64,000 nt of DNA from Echinarachnius parma. Lineage: Eukaryota > Echinodermata > Echinoidea > Clypeasteroida > Echinarachniidae. The DNA lies in NCBI GenBank assembly GCA_037951105.1, contig JBAMJV010003044.1, positions 204,837 to 268,836 on the forward strand, given 5' to 3'. Made by a program: the position numbers and the translations under genes. Below the pieces are notes generated by a model. It was not told the origin of the DNA. It was given only the letters and a program-made list of their open reading frames with translations, and ran no database searches. Positions within the stretch are counted from its first letter, which is position 1, and every line of letters begins with the position of its first letter. Below are positions 1 to 12,924 of this stretch, in pieces.

Positions 1-486
1 ACTGAATTAAAAGATCTTCCTACTTTAACCTCTCAATATTTATCCATGCCTCTATTCTTTTCATTTTTCTCTTCCCTCTCATATTTACTCTCTAACTCCC
101 CTGAAGGCCCCCCCCCCCCCCCCTGCCCTTGAATGAGGGAAATGGGCTTGAACAATAAAACCTTCTGATCCTTTGGAGCCCCCCTGATTCTCTTGCTATA
201 GCTTCATCTTCTGTATATCCTCTTACTGTATATTCACTCTGTTATTTCCCCTTACCCCCCCCCCCACCCCACACCCACCCTCCACTCAATCCTCATCACA
301 CTCCCACCTTCCCACCTCTTTCTCCCATTACTCTTAACACTAACACTGACTGAAAGAGGAGAAAAGGGCCCCAAAACAAAACCTCCAGATACTGGAGCCC
401 CTCTGAGCACTACTCGGTTACCCTTCCGTTTCTCCGGCAACATCTCTATGTAACTCAGACCTGCTCGCCTGATCGGCCTCCTAACG

Positions 487-1349
487 AAATGAAAAAATAA
501 CAACCATTATCATGTGTAGGTTTTACCCGTGCAATGCAACTTGTACATTTGCATTCCAGAGGCGATGAATTCACAACTGCAATCGCAGCATGCTTGCATG
601 GCCCTAAGGTCTAGGGGACGTATCGCAAACCCGGGCGCAACTCACATTTTAATTTCCATTCAATTCGGGAACCTGCAAGTGCGAGGTATGCGTTTTTAAA
701 ATAAACCCTGTGAAATGTCTCCAGTTGAATGCAGTTCTGTACCAACATCTTGACCTTTAACAATCAATCCTATTTATACTTCAATTACACGTAAGCATGT
801 GTACAGAGAATATTTGAAGGGATGTATCACTATTCAAATACCAAATCAATACCTTAAACATTAGTAACGGTGCATTGTTTTATATAGTTAGATGAATTAG
901 AAAAAAGAAACCTTAAAAAACATAATTAAACAACAAATCAAATCAACCCTATGAGGAAAAAAAATAATCTACAACATTTCCTTTAAAAGGGTATGTTTTA
1001 TCATGTACTTGTAGTAAGATGAAAATAATAGGACAAAATCCTTAACAAAACATAATTCCTTTAGATTTAATCTCCCCAAAGTAACCCTATAAAAAAGGCA
1101 CACTATTGTAAGATATAAGCCAATGGTGGGTCTTATATTTGAAGGTGCGCAAATATGAGTAAAGAGATTTCAGTGGCAAGCGTTAACTGCCTCGGGCACA
1201 GGGAATCCATTTAGAATGCTTCAACAACTCTGGCTGTTTAAGCGTGAAATACTAAAGCCAATGTGATGAGTGTTGACTACGTCGTTGGACATTGGAAGGA
1301 CGGGAAGATATTACTCGCATGACTGGTCACTCGTAAAATCGCATTAAAT
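487..1349. other. No gene recognised
   Basis: AT-rich from about 700 on, with a CpG-bearing patch at 560-640 ('gtatcgcaaacccgggcgca'). No repeat structure or exon seen. Confidence 0.5.
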
Positions 1350-1588
1350 ATGACAAATCTGAAGGAGTTGCTGTCAAAAATATGCTCATAACTTTCTAAT
1401 TATCCAATGGATTAGAACCTGTGATCTCATTAAACATGACAAATCTGTGTTGTCAAAAATATGCTCATAAATATATAATAATCCAATGGATTAGATCCTC
1501 TGATCTCATTAAACATGACAAATCTGTGTTGTCAAAAATATGCTCATAAATATATAATAATCTAATGGATTAGAATCTATGATCCCTA
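1350..1588 (+). repeat. Three-unit tandem repeat, about 80 bp
   Basis: Units begin ATGACAAATCT at 1350, 1436 and 1515 and contain 'gtcaaaaatatgctcataaa' and 'ccaatggattaga'. Units 2 and 3 are nearly identical; unit 1 is 8 bp longer. Confidence 0.9.
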
Positions 1589-2260
1589 CATTTTGAAAGT
1601 ATAGACATGATCATAAAGAGAGCCAAACCTGAATTAGCAACCACCTGCATTAACAGACCTCCTGCAAACCCCTCTGGTTTATAAGACTAATTTTCTCATC
1701 TCCCTTCTGTGGTCTTTATTATTATAATACAGGTGTACCTATATAATAAGATATACTAATTAAATGAGACATAAATAAAAAAGAACAATTTTTAAAAAAT
1801 CATACAAAGAACAGAAAGGCATGAAGCTCACTCTACATTTCAGGTGTGTGCCCAATTGTGTGTGGCATTAATTGCTGTCCAGGGTGTGTTTCAAACCACC
1901 ACCTGACTTCACCCGGGAGAGGTCAGTTTTTAAGGTTGATTAATCTACATGTCCCAGGTACGGAAAGGACATCTTTTTATTAGAAAGGAGGGTCAAAATT
2001 GAGGTGCATACATGCATGCACATGTACGAGCTGGCAACAGCAATACCCGAGACATGATATGCTGGGGTCTATGGTCTTTTTTAAAAATAGCCTAATGACT
2101 GCAAAACGATTGATTATAAGCAAGTGGTCTGTCTGTCCAGGTTATTTGTATTCAAATGCTTCACATGAATTAAGATTACCAATACCTGCTTTCAATATGC
2201 TTACTGAATAACATGTTATATATTTTGCTTGTAAGTATCGGTTTCCATGGTGGTGTAGAT

Positions 2261-2316
2261 AATACGTGTGGTTTGCGGTTTGCTCTTACATGGTGCAACC
2301 GCAAACCACACATATT
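2261..2316. repeat. Short inverted repeat
   Basis: 'tgtggtttgcggttt' and 'aaccgcaaaccaca' pair around a loop of about 16 bases ('gctcttacatggtg'). Confidence 0.7.
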
Positions 2317-2981
2317 ATGTTATATATTGGAATATGGTTACATTTAATGAGATCTCAGTGCCATTGCATGAAATACATGCAAGGCTTATCTAGAGTAGAT
2401 ATCGACTTACTAACAAAATACTGTGCACCAAATACCAAATACTAACCAAACATTGCCAGTATGATTGTTGTTTTTTATGTTGGCTTATATGATTCCTAAT
2501 AATAAAATGCACATTTCAAACTCAATATTTCTAGGAAATCATATGGACAGATCAGTATAATCTCTTCAATGTAAATACAATTGTTGCATATGTATAAATA
2601 CATGGAGTACTTTTATAAAAATCTGTCACAGATATAAGTATTTAAGTTTTTAAAGCATGCAAGGCTATCAGATTACTCTCTCTCTCTCTCATTTATGAAA
2701 CAAGAAAGCATTATACTAACATTTAGGTGTCACACTTGAAAACAAAATTGCATACAAAATTGCATTCATACCTTATCCAGAGAAGATATCAACTTACTGA
2801 TCTAATAATACACCCTACAATTCCCCATATGATCGTTCTCTTAGGATTCCTAGCCTTAAAAAAATAGATCTAACGTCATAATTCCGAGAACTCCAAGAGC
2901 ATAATATGGACAGAAAGGTATCGTTTTCATTCTAATGCAAATGCAACTGTTGCGTTCATGTATACGCTTATGAAGAAATAG

Positions 2982-3199
2982 AGCTTAATTCCAAAAGGCG
3001 CTAAATCCACTTTTCATACAAATTGAATTAACGATATCAGTACATTAATACACTACGTAGCTATCTAGAAATACATTTTTAGTACAAAAAACACAATTAA
3101 AATCAAAATATGGAAATTTTCATTTTCATATTCCCATAGGAATTTTTTTTTTTTCTCTTAAGTTGAACATGTGGATTTAGCGCCTTTTGGAATTAAGCT
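2982..3199. mobile_element. 218-bp MITE with perfect 29-bp inverted ends
   Basis: AGCTTAATTCCAAAAGGCGC plus 'taaatccac' at 2982-3010 is exactly complementary to 3171-3199. The interior is AT-rich with a poly-T run. No target duplication can be fixed with confidence. Confidence 0.85.
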
Positions 3200-4375
3200 A
3201 TATCTAGGACAGGGTAGGATATATACGGGGGCCGAGGGCGACTTTGCCCCCTAATTTTCAAAAAAAGCCCCCTGAAATCAGTAGGTAGCCCCTAAAGTTA
3301 CCATCTAGGTTATTATGTGAAATATTTTGTGATATCCATCAGATTGAAAGAGTAGCCCCCTAAAATGTTTAATTCATTCCTGCATTTATCTAGGAATTTA
3401 GCAGATAACATTTCATGAAGGACGCAAGGTTATCACATGCTGTTACCATCTTGATCACTATATCGATGCAGCAGACGATAATGAAAGTTTCTTTGAAAAA
3501 TCACTATAACAAATTTTGGAAAATACAAGCTTGCATGCTTATCAAGAGAAGATGTGAACTTATTAACTGCAAATAATTCCCAGTACTATTGCTCCTGATA
3601 ACGCACCACCACTACCATGCAGATAAAACGCCAGAGATTAATTGCATGTAAAATATGACAACGATACTGTTAACCCGTTCCCTTCCAGTTTCTGACTTTG
3701 TACACAACCCACCCGGTTCCCGTAGTCAAGGGGTTAACCAGTGCCCTACTAGATTTTGCAATTCCCCAGAGTCAATATTTTTGAGCCCACCAAGTTCCTG
3801 TATGTAATGGGTTAAAAAAAAAACATCATTTTGAAAACACCTTTTCCTGACCGATATCTGTTGCAGGTGCATCTTTTCTGGCCCTATTTTATAAATCCTC
3901 TATAATTTATCATTTATAAATGCTATAACATGATTTTTTCCATGGAAAATTAACCCTTTCATTGCTTTGTGCACAGACCATCATATACATGTATGCTGCC
4001 TTGCTTTACATGCCAAACTGCACATACTGCATTAATATCAAGTATGTGCACATGTAAAATATGTATTTGCATAACTATAGTCCTCAACAACTCATATATC
4101 AAAACACAAGAGAACAGGGGGGAAAATACACGGGGGCGGCGGGCGAATTCGCCCCCGAAATGCCAAAAAGAGCCCCCGAAAAAAAAACCTACCTCATTTT
4201 TCGAAATCGGAATGATCGGATCGTGATCGAATGCCAATCCATTGATCACTTACAGCATTAGAGCTTAATTGTAGCCCATAAAATTCGAAAAAAGAGCCCC
4301 GGAAATTTGTAGCCCTGAAAGTTGGAAAAGTAGCCCCCTGAAAAACTTCCATAAAATTAGATAGGGAGCCCCCGA
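3190..4375 (+). repeat. Diverged GGGGGCGGCGGGCGAATTCGCC repeat copies
   Basis: Copies at about 3215-3370 ('atacgggggccgagggcgac', 'gtagccccctaaaat') and 4115-4375 ('tacacgggggcggcgggcga', 'aattcgcccccgaaa', 'gagcccccgaaa', 'gtagccccctgaaaa') share a GC-rich inverted word GGGCGAATTCGCCC and a run of AGCCCCC words. The stretch between them (3380-4110) shows nothing recognisable apart from AT-rich sequence. Confidence 0.6.
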
Positions 4376-4779
4376 AATAAAAATATTAATTTTTTCCCTG
4401 CAAGAGAATCTGCTTTACAAGTTAATTTCTGCCAATATCTTAATGTATTTAGCATCTTCTCTTTGTGATTAGGACTAAATACGTGAAGAATTTGCCAACA
4501 TTTATTTTTGTATAACATCTCTTTACATCTCCTTAACATCCAGCCCAAGATTTGTCGAGACCATAAATATACCAAGATCTATAACATACAGTACACGCAG
4601 ACAGTCCAATTATATTATGACCTTTCGCTGCCTTCAAATAAAACATTGTAACCTATTTATAGAGAGAATGTAGAATGGAATGTGCAAAGCACATGAGTTA
4701 TGGATAAAAGCATTTCTACAATAAAAACAAAAGAGTATGCAATTAAAGTTTTGTATGCCCCTTTTCCTTCCATAATTGA

Positions 4780-5268
4780 TTCTCTTTTTGATTTGTTTTT
4801 TTTTTCATTCTGTCTCTTATTTCGATTTTTCTTTACATCTCTCCAGCATACTCTCACTTTCTGTCTCTCATCTTTTTCCTTCTTTGTCTTCCTCTTCCTT
4901 TCTCTCTCTCTCCATTCCTCCCCATCTACTACTTTCTTATTTGTGCATTTCCTTCACACAATGTATTGTATGTTGTATTCATCCCTCTGTAACTCCTACA
5001 TTGTCTCTTTTTTTCACTTACTTCTTCCTTCTTTCACTCTCTCTCCCTCTTTTTTCACTATCTATGTCTTTCCTCTTTTCTCTCCCTCTTTTCATTCCCT
5101 CTTGTTCTCTTTCCTTCATATCTTTCATTCACTTGTTATGCTTTGCTCCAGCTCTTATCACTTTTATATATACTTTCCCCTTCTTTCCTTTATAATTCTC
5201 TTCCTGTTTCATTCATTCTCCTCCTCTGTCTTCCACTCCCCCTCTCTTTCATTCCCTCTCCTCTTTCC
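4780..5268 (+). repeat. CT-rich low-complexity tract
   Basis: Almost pure pyrimidine (ctc, tttc, cctt) on the plus strand for about 490 bp. It keeps long frames open by chance (Ser/Phe/Leu-rich), which are not genes. Confidence 0.9.
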
Positions 5269-5687
5269 TTAAAGGAACTACATCGTTTAGATGGCATAAT
5301 TTTCACAATTAGGCTCTCTATAAGTAAGTTTTCCTCAAGAAAAAGAATTTGGCAGTCATTTCCCATGAAATCCATAATTTTTGTCCTGGGAACGCCCCTT
5401 TTAAATCGCCAAAATATGACGTCATCTAAAGAACGGACTAATGAACTAAATTCTGTACATGACGTAAGCCAATGAATTGTCAATCACGCTGCCGATTCTG
5501 GAGCCGATTCTGGACCCTAAATGTGGGTGGGGCGTAAACTGGCTGCTAAGTGAGATTTGGCATCAGAAAATTAGTCTAAAATCACTACTGTGTTTATTTT
5601 CATGGAGTTTTTTTCGGCAGACCTATTTTACAAGTCATCAACTATGGAATAAGTGCCAAAGTATGTTGTATTCTTTAGTTCCTTTAA
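5269..5687. mobile_element. TTAA-flanked MITE (family E)
   Basis: Begins TTAAAGGAACTACAT and ends TTTAGTTCCTTTAA, a short inverted repeat with TTAA at each end, 419 bp long. It sits within CT-rich tandem sequence, whose unit motif 'ctcttTCCTTAAcccc' recurs intact at 5945-5960; that recurrence shows the empty site. Confidence 0.75.
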
Positions 5688-6030
5688 CCCCATCCCAACC
5701 CTTGATACAGTAGAAGCGTTGATACAGCTATCAATTTCTCTCTACCTCTTTCATTCTCTCTTTTCCTTTTTCTTTCACTATCCATCTCTTTCTATCTCCT
5801 CACCTATTTTATTAACCCCACCCCCATCAATCCTGGCACAGGAGAAGCATTGATAGAAATATCAAGTACTCTCTCCCTCTTCTACTCTCCATCTCTTCCT
5901 GTTGCTCTCTCCCTCTTAACTCTTTTCCTCTTGTATTCCCTCTCCTCTTTCCTTAACCCCCACCCCACCCCCCCCCCCCCCTCCACCCCTACATACAGAT
6001 GAAGCGGTGATACAGATATCAAGTACAACC
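5687..6030 (+). repeat. Imperfect tandem repeat with mixed CT-rich and unique parts
   Basis: Three units start at TTAACCCCA-like words (5684, 5811, 5954), each followed by a poly-C patch, then 'gaagcgttgatacagctatc'-like sequence and a CT-rich stretch. Period about 127-143 bp. The element at 5269-5687 was inserted at the TTAA of such a unit. Confidence 0.7.
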
Positions 6031-6080
6031 CTGCAGGTGAAAATCTCTACATATGGGTGTCCGGAATAGAGCAGACCCTC

Positions 6081-6745
6081 TCTTTATTTAATGAATCAAT
6101 AGTGGTACAATAACAAGGAGGCTCATCATTGGCATTTGTGATGGGAAAATCACTCAACTGGACTTGAGTTGTATATATATATGCATTATTTAGATATACT
6201 TAGTCTAATGTACATTACTACCCCAAGTGAGCAACATGGAACTATATTCCCGCCAATCTTACTTTGAAGATCAAAAGTAGAGCACAATGTCTTTCTTTAT
6301 AGAATCAATAGTCTTTCACAAGTAAGGGGGCTCATCATTGGCTTTTGTGATGACAAAGTAGCTCAACTGAATCTACGTCCTTTAAATGCCTAATTATGCT
6401 ATTTGTACAAGCACAAGATCTACATTAACGCCACAAGTGAGCGACTGGCAACTACATTACTGCCAATTTTACATAGTATACATGATGTACACAGTCTGCA
6501 TTAACACCACAAGAGAGCCATATAGGCAACTAATGTTTGTATTGCTAAATTATACTTGTTCAAAATAAGAGCACCTATTTTCTTTCTTTATTGAATCAAA
6601 AGTGGTACACAAACAGGGTGGTTTATTAGTTTGCATAATTTGCGATAGAAAAATATATTGGCTTCCTAAATAAGGTCCTTTGAACGATTATATATGTACA
6701 TGTATGTCTACATTAATACCACAACTGGGCTTCGAGATACCTATT
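6081..6745 (+). repeat. Diverged tandem repeat, three units
   Basis: Units open with TCTTTATT/TCTTTCTTTAT at 6081, 6290 and 6580, followed by 'gaatcaatagtggtac', 'ggctcatcattggc' and, later, 'acattaacgccacaagtgag'. Unit lengths 209 and 290 bp; the long unit has an internal duplication of the 'acaccacaag' part. Confidence 0.75.
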
Positions 6746-7050
6746 CCATTGCCCAAATGTATACATTGTAACTCATTTACGAAACCAAATATCATGTTAT
6801 CAAATTCCATTAAACAAACAATGAACAGGCATTGCATTTACAATACATGTTGTCTATTTTGTTTCATTAATTCCTATATCCTTATGAATATGTCCCTGCC
6901 TGGGGCCAAACGGTAAATTTTTTTTCCCTGCATACCGACACCATGTAAAATGACTATGGATTTGCTTTCACAGCCATCAACCCATTTCCAACAAACTTAA
7001 TGGAAATCTCAAGGAAATACGGCATATCTAGGCCAATGGGAAGCATTCGT

Positions 7051-7562
7051 TTACCTTCCTCTCCCCCTCTCTCTCCTTATTTCTCTCCTTCTCTGTCTTT
7101 TCTCCCCTACATGCATCTCCTCCTCACTCACATTTCTCCACTCTCCCTCTCTCCCCTTCATCTCCGACTATTTACCTTCCTCTCTCTATTGCCATCTCCA
7201 TTCCCTTAGTCTTTCCCTCTCTTCATGTAACCCTCTCCACCCACCAATCTCTATCTCACCCTTTACCCCTCTTCCCCTCTCTGTCTACCTCTTTCTTCTC
7301 CTTTCATCCCCCCTCTCACCCTCTCCCCCTCTCTCTTTCGCTCTTTCAATCCCTATTCTTGTATTCACTCTTCTACTCTCTTCTTCTCCCTCTCCATCTC
7401 CGTCTCCCTCTTATCCTCTCTCTCTCTATCATCCTCCCCCTATCCCTTTATCAAGATACCCATTTAAAGTCGCTCTGCCTATTCTCTTTTCATCCATCTT
7501 TTCATCTCCATCTCCTCTAACCCTCTCTCTCTCTCTCTATCAGCTTCTTTCTCTTTCTATCT
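7051..7562 (+). repeat. CT-rich low-complexity tract
   Basis: Over 500 bp of tct/ccc words with (CT)n runs at 7412 and 7526. Frames within are artefacts. Confidence 0.9.
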
Positions 7563-9081
7563 TAAAATAAATGTAAATCGTTGACCAAAAAGAGATCAAG
7601 CATAGGAAATGACCTTGCGAGCACTCATCTACAAGTAACAAATGTAACAGGAGATAGTCACTTCAAGCATGACATAAAAACAAACATCTCTTTTATCTGG
7701 GATAACTGTTTCCTGAAAAGGGGGAAAATAGATTTAGCTTAGAGTAAATAAACAGCTTTCACCAATAGAGGGAGCTTACAACACTAGAGCCTGACATGTA
7801 CATGAAAAACAATTTCTTTCTTTTGGCTGCCAGTATCTGGGAACTGTATGGGAGTATTTTGAGCTGGTTCAAGAGTCACTGTCAGCTTTTGCTGATAGAG
7901 GGAGCTGCTCACTACACACTCGCTCAGTCATTGAGTTTAAATGCCAGCACATGTCAGTGAGATGCCAAATTTTCAGATAATGATTATTTCAATCGTTTTA
8001 AATATTCATCCATTATTTCATCAGTAAAAATAGCACAAACAAACTTAGCCTCCTTCTCTTTCACATTCAACGTTATGCAAAACTGGGTGAATTCCAGCTT
8101 GAGTTCATGGGGAGTGAGGTTACAAAGTCTAGGGGATAAATTGCGGTTAATTCACAAAACAAAGAAACAATGTGTACATATCACAATCTTTATGATAAGT
8201 GCTTACCAATTTTGTAATTGAATTGAATTGAATTGAAATGGTTTTATTGAACAAAATTTGATTAAAACAGCTTGGTAGCTGATACATATCAAATTTACAA
8301 TATGAAGTATACAAAAATATTGATGTCAAAAGAGCAATGTCATTCATATGAATAATACAAAGAAAAGGGGGTAAATCAATCAGATGGCTTGTAGGTGAGT
8401 GAATCTAACTTTAAAAAGATATTGAATATTTTGCACATTACTGTCTCAAAACCTATCCATTTATCACAGTAGCTATTTTTTATTCCCATTTCATTCTTTA
8501 CTAATTGGTTTTGCCCTTTTTCATGGAAAATTAGCACACAAACAACAATCTACAAGCCATAAAATTAAACCCATAAACTTAAACATTTTCAATTCGCATT
8601 AGAATGAACTATATACTTTGCAATATTCAGGGAAGATCCACAGTAAATAACAATGATTTCTAAATGATTTGCTTTCACATTTTGAAATTGTAAAATCCGT
8701 AATGCACCTTTAAGGGTTGAACTTGTTCCCCTTCTGAAGTCCTTGTCAAAATTCAACACAGTCATTCTCACTCGATTGTCATGGTCGACAAAATATTGTT
8801 TGCTGAACACTCATAAAATATGAGCTAATATTGATCTACAATTCAAATTAAAAGCAAGCTACTTGATACCATTCCTTTAGTGAGTGTGCAATAATTATGT
8901 GTGTGTTCATGACATGTGTGTGTCTATGTTTGTGTGCATATGACGTATGTATGTCTGTGTGTATATGTGTGTGTGTGTAAAAGTGTGGATGCTATTTCCA
9001 TTTCCATAGCTGTGAATCCGCACAATTGAAAACTACATCAGACAGTGTCAATTTATCACCTGACTTAGTAAAATAGAGTGT
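7563..9081. other. No gene recognised
   Basis: AT-rich unique sequence with a GAATT x4 run at 8215-8236 and 'agagggagct' words at 7766 and 7899. Short frames have no recognisable content. Confidence 0.5.
8885..8985 (+). repeat. TG-rich microsatellite
   Basis: Interrupted (TG)n words, longest near 8965-8980. Confidence 0.75.
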
Positions 9082-9126
9082 ATCAGCTGCCATGTAACAT
9101 TTGTATACTGTTACATGGCAGCTGAT
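9082..9126. repeat. Short perfect hairpin
   Basis: ATCAGCTGCCATGTAACA and its exact complement are separated by 9 bases. Could be a tiny MITE remnant or a cruciform; it lies 44 bp left of another inverted repeat. Confidence 0.8.
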
Positions 9127-9169
9127 GCCCTGTTAACCGGCCAATTGTTTACGACAATCAGATGATAAA

Positions 9170-9355
9170 ACAGTTGTTAACTTTGCTGTCGGGAAAATCA
9201 TGGAATGTTCCCTCGGGATTTAAAATGCTATTTCGTGAAGAAAATAAGTCCCTCGACTACGTCTCGGGACTTATTTACTCTTCACTCAATAGCAATTAAA
9301 ATCCCTCGGGGTGGAACATTCCGTGCTTTTCCCTCCACCACCAGTTAACAACTGT
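9170..9355. mobile_element. Foldback MITE with ACAGTTGTTAA ends
   Basis: ACAGTTGTTAACTTTG pairs with 'accagttaacaactgt'. Inner arms 'ggaatgttccctcgggattt' and 'aaatccctcggggtggaaca' and 'aagtccctcgac'/'gtctcgggactt' make a nearly continuous hairpin. Confidence 0.8.
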
Positions 9356-10689
9356 ATAATGTTACATACTTTGTTTGATGAGGTCATGTTCATCTTATTG
9401 ATTGTGCAGATAAAATATCTGCACATTAGCATTATGAAATGATCAATATAATTCTCTCTCTTTATATTGAATGTGTTATTTTTATAGGCCTTCTTTCATC
9501 TGGTAATAATTCAAAGCTCATTATTTTAATTGCTGTAGCTCATATTTTGATGGCCCTATTACATTTATTCCGCGTAAATAGAACATGAGATAATCATAAT
9601 TTTTAACAACGCAGCATCTAGTGAATATAATAGTAATAACAATAATAAAATAATATTATATGCCCATGTATCAACCTTTTTTGGGCTGGCCTCGAATATA
9701 CTAGGCCTTTATTTTGATGACACATAAATTATATTACTCCTCATAACTATTAATCTGATAATAAAAAACAAAATGTTGCTATGTCATGATGACCCGTTTT
9801 TTTAACAAACACTGTCAATATTTATTTACAGGTATGATCGATTCCTAAAAGTATGACGTTGTAAGTGTAATTTTATTGCACAAATACTTTTACATGCGTG
9901 TCTACATATGTTGCAAATATTGAAGAATGTTAGTGACAACAACCAATAGTGTACATATGTAAGAGTAATAGACTTGCATCTAGCATAAATGAATTTGCTA
10001 GACATTCTTAAACGGGATAGCAACTTATGTAATCTTCCAATGTAACACCTTTGCACATCGTCCACAGACCTCATAATGTGGCTTTATATCGCAAGTTCAA
10101 TTTTAAATGGGCCAGGCATTATTCTGTAAAGACACAATTTAAATTTAAAATTACAAAACAAGAGTCCTGGCCCATTTCCCAGTTAAGTTTCAATCAAAAA
10201 AGCAATTAAATTTGCAGCAGCTTTTGCAGCAGCTTCCCAGAAAAAGATGAGCGAGATATAATGTTTCACACTTCCACCCACATGTCAATACATGTATACG
10301 AACAAGGGAGGGGAGTCCAATTAACCCATCCACTACACAAACCTAGTGTGCACACATGAACTCTATGGAAAATAAACTATAATAGACAGAATGAGGTAAA
10401 GTTCTAGGCTCCTGTTATTTTCCCATTTTCCGTGATGGGCGGTTTTGTATTTTGCCATTAAAAGCGTACAGCACACATCCCCTCTGGTAGGGGATTTATA
10501 CTTGGGATGAATTAACCCATGGATTCCCTGTTAGGATCCAGTAGACCATGCATTAACCGTATGGGAATGGTGTACATGAAGGAGCACATAGGTTAATGCA
10601 CAGGTCAGTGGGAAAGATGATTCATGGTTGGAAGGCGATCCCAGGGTAATACCCTGCCAATTTATTCCCAAATCGCTTTAGACACCTAC

Positions 10690-11350
10690 AAAGGAGGAAC
10701 AAATCCCAATCTTTGATAACCTGCAGTATTTCAAGAGAAAATGAAGCGATTTTAGCCAAAGAGGGGTTATGGTATTTGTAAACAAACTCCTTACTAAAAC
10801 ACAAAAGATTGAACCCATCGCCTATAGGACCCTGGTGAATATTGTATTAAAACTTGGGAATTCGCCTAGGAGGTATATTGGGTTAAGAGTTAGGAGGATA
10901 TTTTTATCACAAGAACAAGAACTTTACGAACATGCAGTATTTCAAGAGAACATGAAGCGATGTAGCAAAAGAGGGGTTTGGCTGTTTGTTAACTAACTGA
11001 TTTACTACATTGTATGGTACAATAGATTTAACCCATTGCCTATAGATGGGAACCTGGTGAATATTGTATTAAAACTAGCAGAAATGGCCATTTGCCTCGG
11101 AGGAAATGGGTCAAGAGTTGGGGGATATTTTACCCACAATCTGTAAGAACCTAGAAACTGAAGAAAGTGACAGTGGGGTCAGGTTATTTGCTTACTAACT
11201 CATTTACAATGGCACAATAGATTTAACCCATTGCATCTGGGAAGTTGGTTAAACCATACATTAAAACTTATGGATGGCAATATGTCTAGAAGGTAATGGT
11301 TTAAAGAGGATGATATTGTTCCCAATCTTTTAAGAACCTATCACTAGAGA
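10690..11350 (+). repeat. Tandem array, about 195-217 bp units
   Basis: 'gatttaacccattgcctata' type words begin units at 10807, 11024 and 11220; 'tgcagtatttcaagagaa' recurs at 10722 and 10935; 'ctggtgaatattgtattaaa' at 10833 and 11051. About three and a half units with rising divergence to the right. Confidence 0.8.
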
Positions 11351-11499
11351 TAATTAAGAGGTCAGAATGGAGAGCAGTGGTGTTTGTTACCTCTTATCTA
11401 ATTTGTTTCTATACATTATACCTGCTACATGTATCTCCATACACAAAATATTTAATGGGAAGGTTTCCATTCTATCAAAAAACTACAACACAATAAATA

Positions 11500-11887
11500 T
11501 TAAAGGTGCACCTGTAAAGTGTCAGATATTGCCCAAAATTACATGCGAGACTTCAATCCTATACCAAAATCATTGTAAGATATGTCCGAATGATGTGTGA
11601 AAGTTTCATTGAAAACGAACACTGCTTTCCTGGTTAAAAAAGCAAAAATTTGCGTCAGCTTTTGCAACAAATTACTGTATAACGTGTATGAGGTTTACGA
11701 CTGTTCATTAACGCTCTTGAGCTGAATGATTATCAATGATAGATATCGTCATACTAAAGAAGCATTTTTAAAAATCTAACCCTATTTTATTCTTCTCTTA
11801 CCATAAGCCAAACAACACGGTAGAAGAGAAATGTGAAAGCTCCAAGTAATTTTCGTGGAGTTAGACACTTTACTGGTTTCACTTTAA
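11500..11887 (+). mobile_element. TTAA-flanked MITE family C, copy 1
   Basis: Begins TTAAAGGTGCACCTGTAAAG and ends CTTTACTGGTTTCACTTTAA. Inverted ends share the GTAAAGTGTC word. Compared with 38269-38865 it is inverted and shares the blocks 'gtgtcagatattg', 'aaccctattttattcttctc' and 'ccaagtaattttcgtggagt'. Confidence 0.8.
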
Positions 11888-12319
11888 GTAAAAGAACTTG
11901 TATTTTGTTACTGGTCATTCATTAAGAAACAAAAGTGGAGAGCAAAAGTATCAATCTTGACCTGAAGCTACAGAAAAGAAGATCAAACATCTCTTTACTA
12001 GTGATTTACATATATCAAGAGTAGGAGCCTAGAGGGGATAGCTTTTTCCGGGGAATGCAACTCACCTCAATTTGAAATATTGAGTACTAGAAACGATACG
12101 TGATTGCTCTACATAAATGTCCCAAGGGAAGCGAGTAGGGGAAAACCATTTTCACATTGATGGGTTTTTTAAATTGATCACAAGTTCCACTTGTAGGATT
12201 TCCAATTGTTTTGGCTACAGACAGCTTCCGTTACATGCTATAAGAAAATAACAATGGGTTTTATAGATCTACATTGTATATGGATCCTAAGAAAAACTCC
12301 AATCTATATTATGTACCTG

Positions 12320-12859
12320 TTAAAGGGGTAGTTTAGTTTTGGTAGAGAGGGTACTGCACATCACAATTTGTTTGTGAGGTAATGAAAAACTGAGTGTCGA
12401 ATTTGAGAGAACATGCAATTTTAATGGCAGAATAAACTTTATTTGGTCAAAATCGGTCCAGAAACGGCTGAAATATCAATAAATATATCTGATCTTATAA
12501 TTATTTGGGGCCCAAATAATTAGATGAATTTTTCAAAAAATAAAAAAAATGCATACACTTTTTCAAAAATGTTCAAAAGCGTTTTTTAAATAGTTGTTGA
12601 TGATCTCTCTATTTAATCATGATTTCAATAAAACATCACATGCATAATTTTGTATGAAAAATGGTTAAAACCAATGCCTTTTTAGAGAGCGCCCTCTTGT
12701 GTTTTATTGGCTCTTTTTGAATGATAATGGGCTTTTTACTTAGTCGTTTGTAATTTTGTATACCTTTCGAGCATGGTGGAGTTATAACTATTAGTTTATG
12801 TTACTGTCCAGGTTTGGTTACTAAAATTCAGCCTTACCAAAACTGTACTACCCCTTTAA
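12320..12859 (+). mobile_element. TTAA-flanked MITE family A, copy 1
   Basis: Begins TTAAAGGGGTAGTTTAG and ends CTACCCCTTTAA; the TTAA at each end fits a 4-bp target duplication. The inner ends continue as AGTTTTGGTA and TACCAAAACT, giving a 25-bp imperfect inverted repeat. The body is AT-rich and shares long stretches (for example 'gaaaaactgagtgtcgaatt' and 'gcatggtggagttataacta') with copies at 51417-51979 and 54383-54927, all in the same orientation. No coding potential. TTAA specificity suggests a piggyBac-like or Kolobok-like mobiliser. Confidence 0.9.
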
Positions 12860-12924
12860 CAGTAATGGAATAAGAAGCCTTTACAGCTCTTACTGGACTA
12901 AACAATATTCTGCCATTTAAATAT

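Noticed and set aside
252-503. Minus-strand frame with RRAGLSYI, like the N-terminus of the mitochondrial ATP synthase epsilon subunit
   Set aside because: Only six to seven residues match, what follows (EMLPEKRKGN) does not fit, and there is no donor at the expected place.
4700-5475. Long plus-strand frames rich in Ser, Phe and Leu
   Set aside because: They follow the CT-rich tract and have no domain or codon structure.
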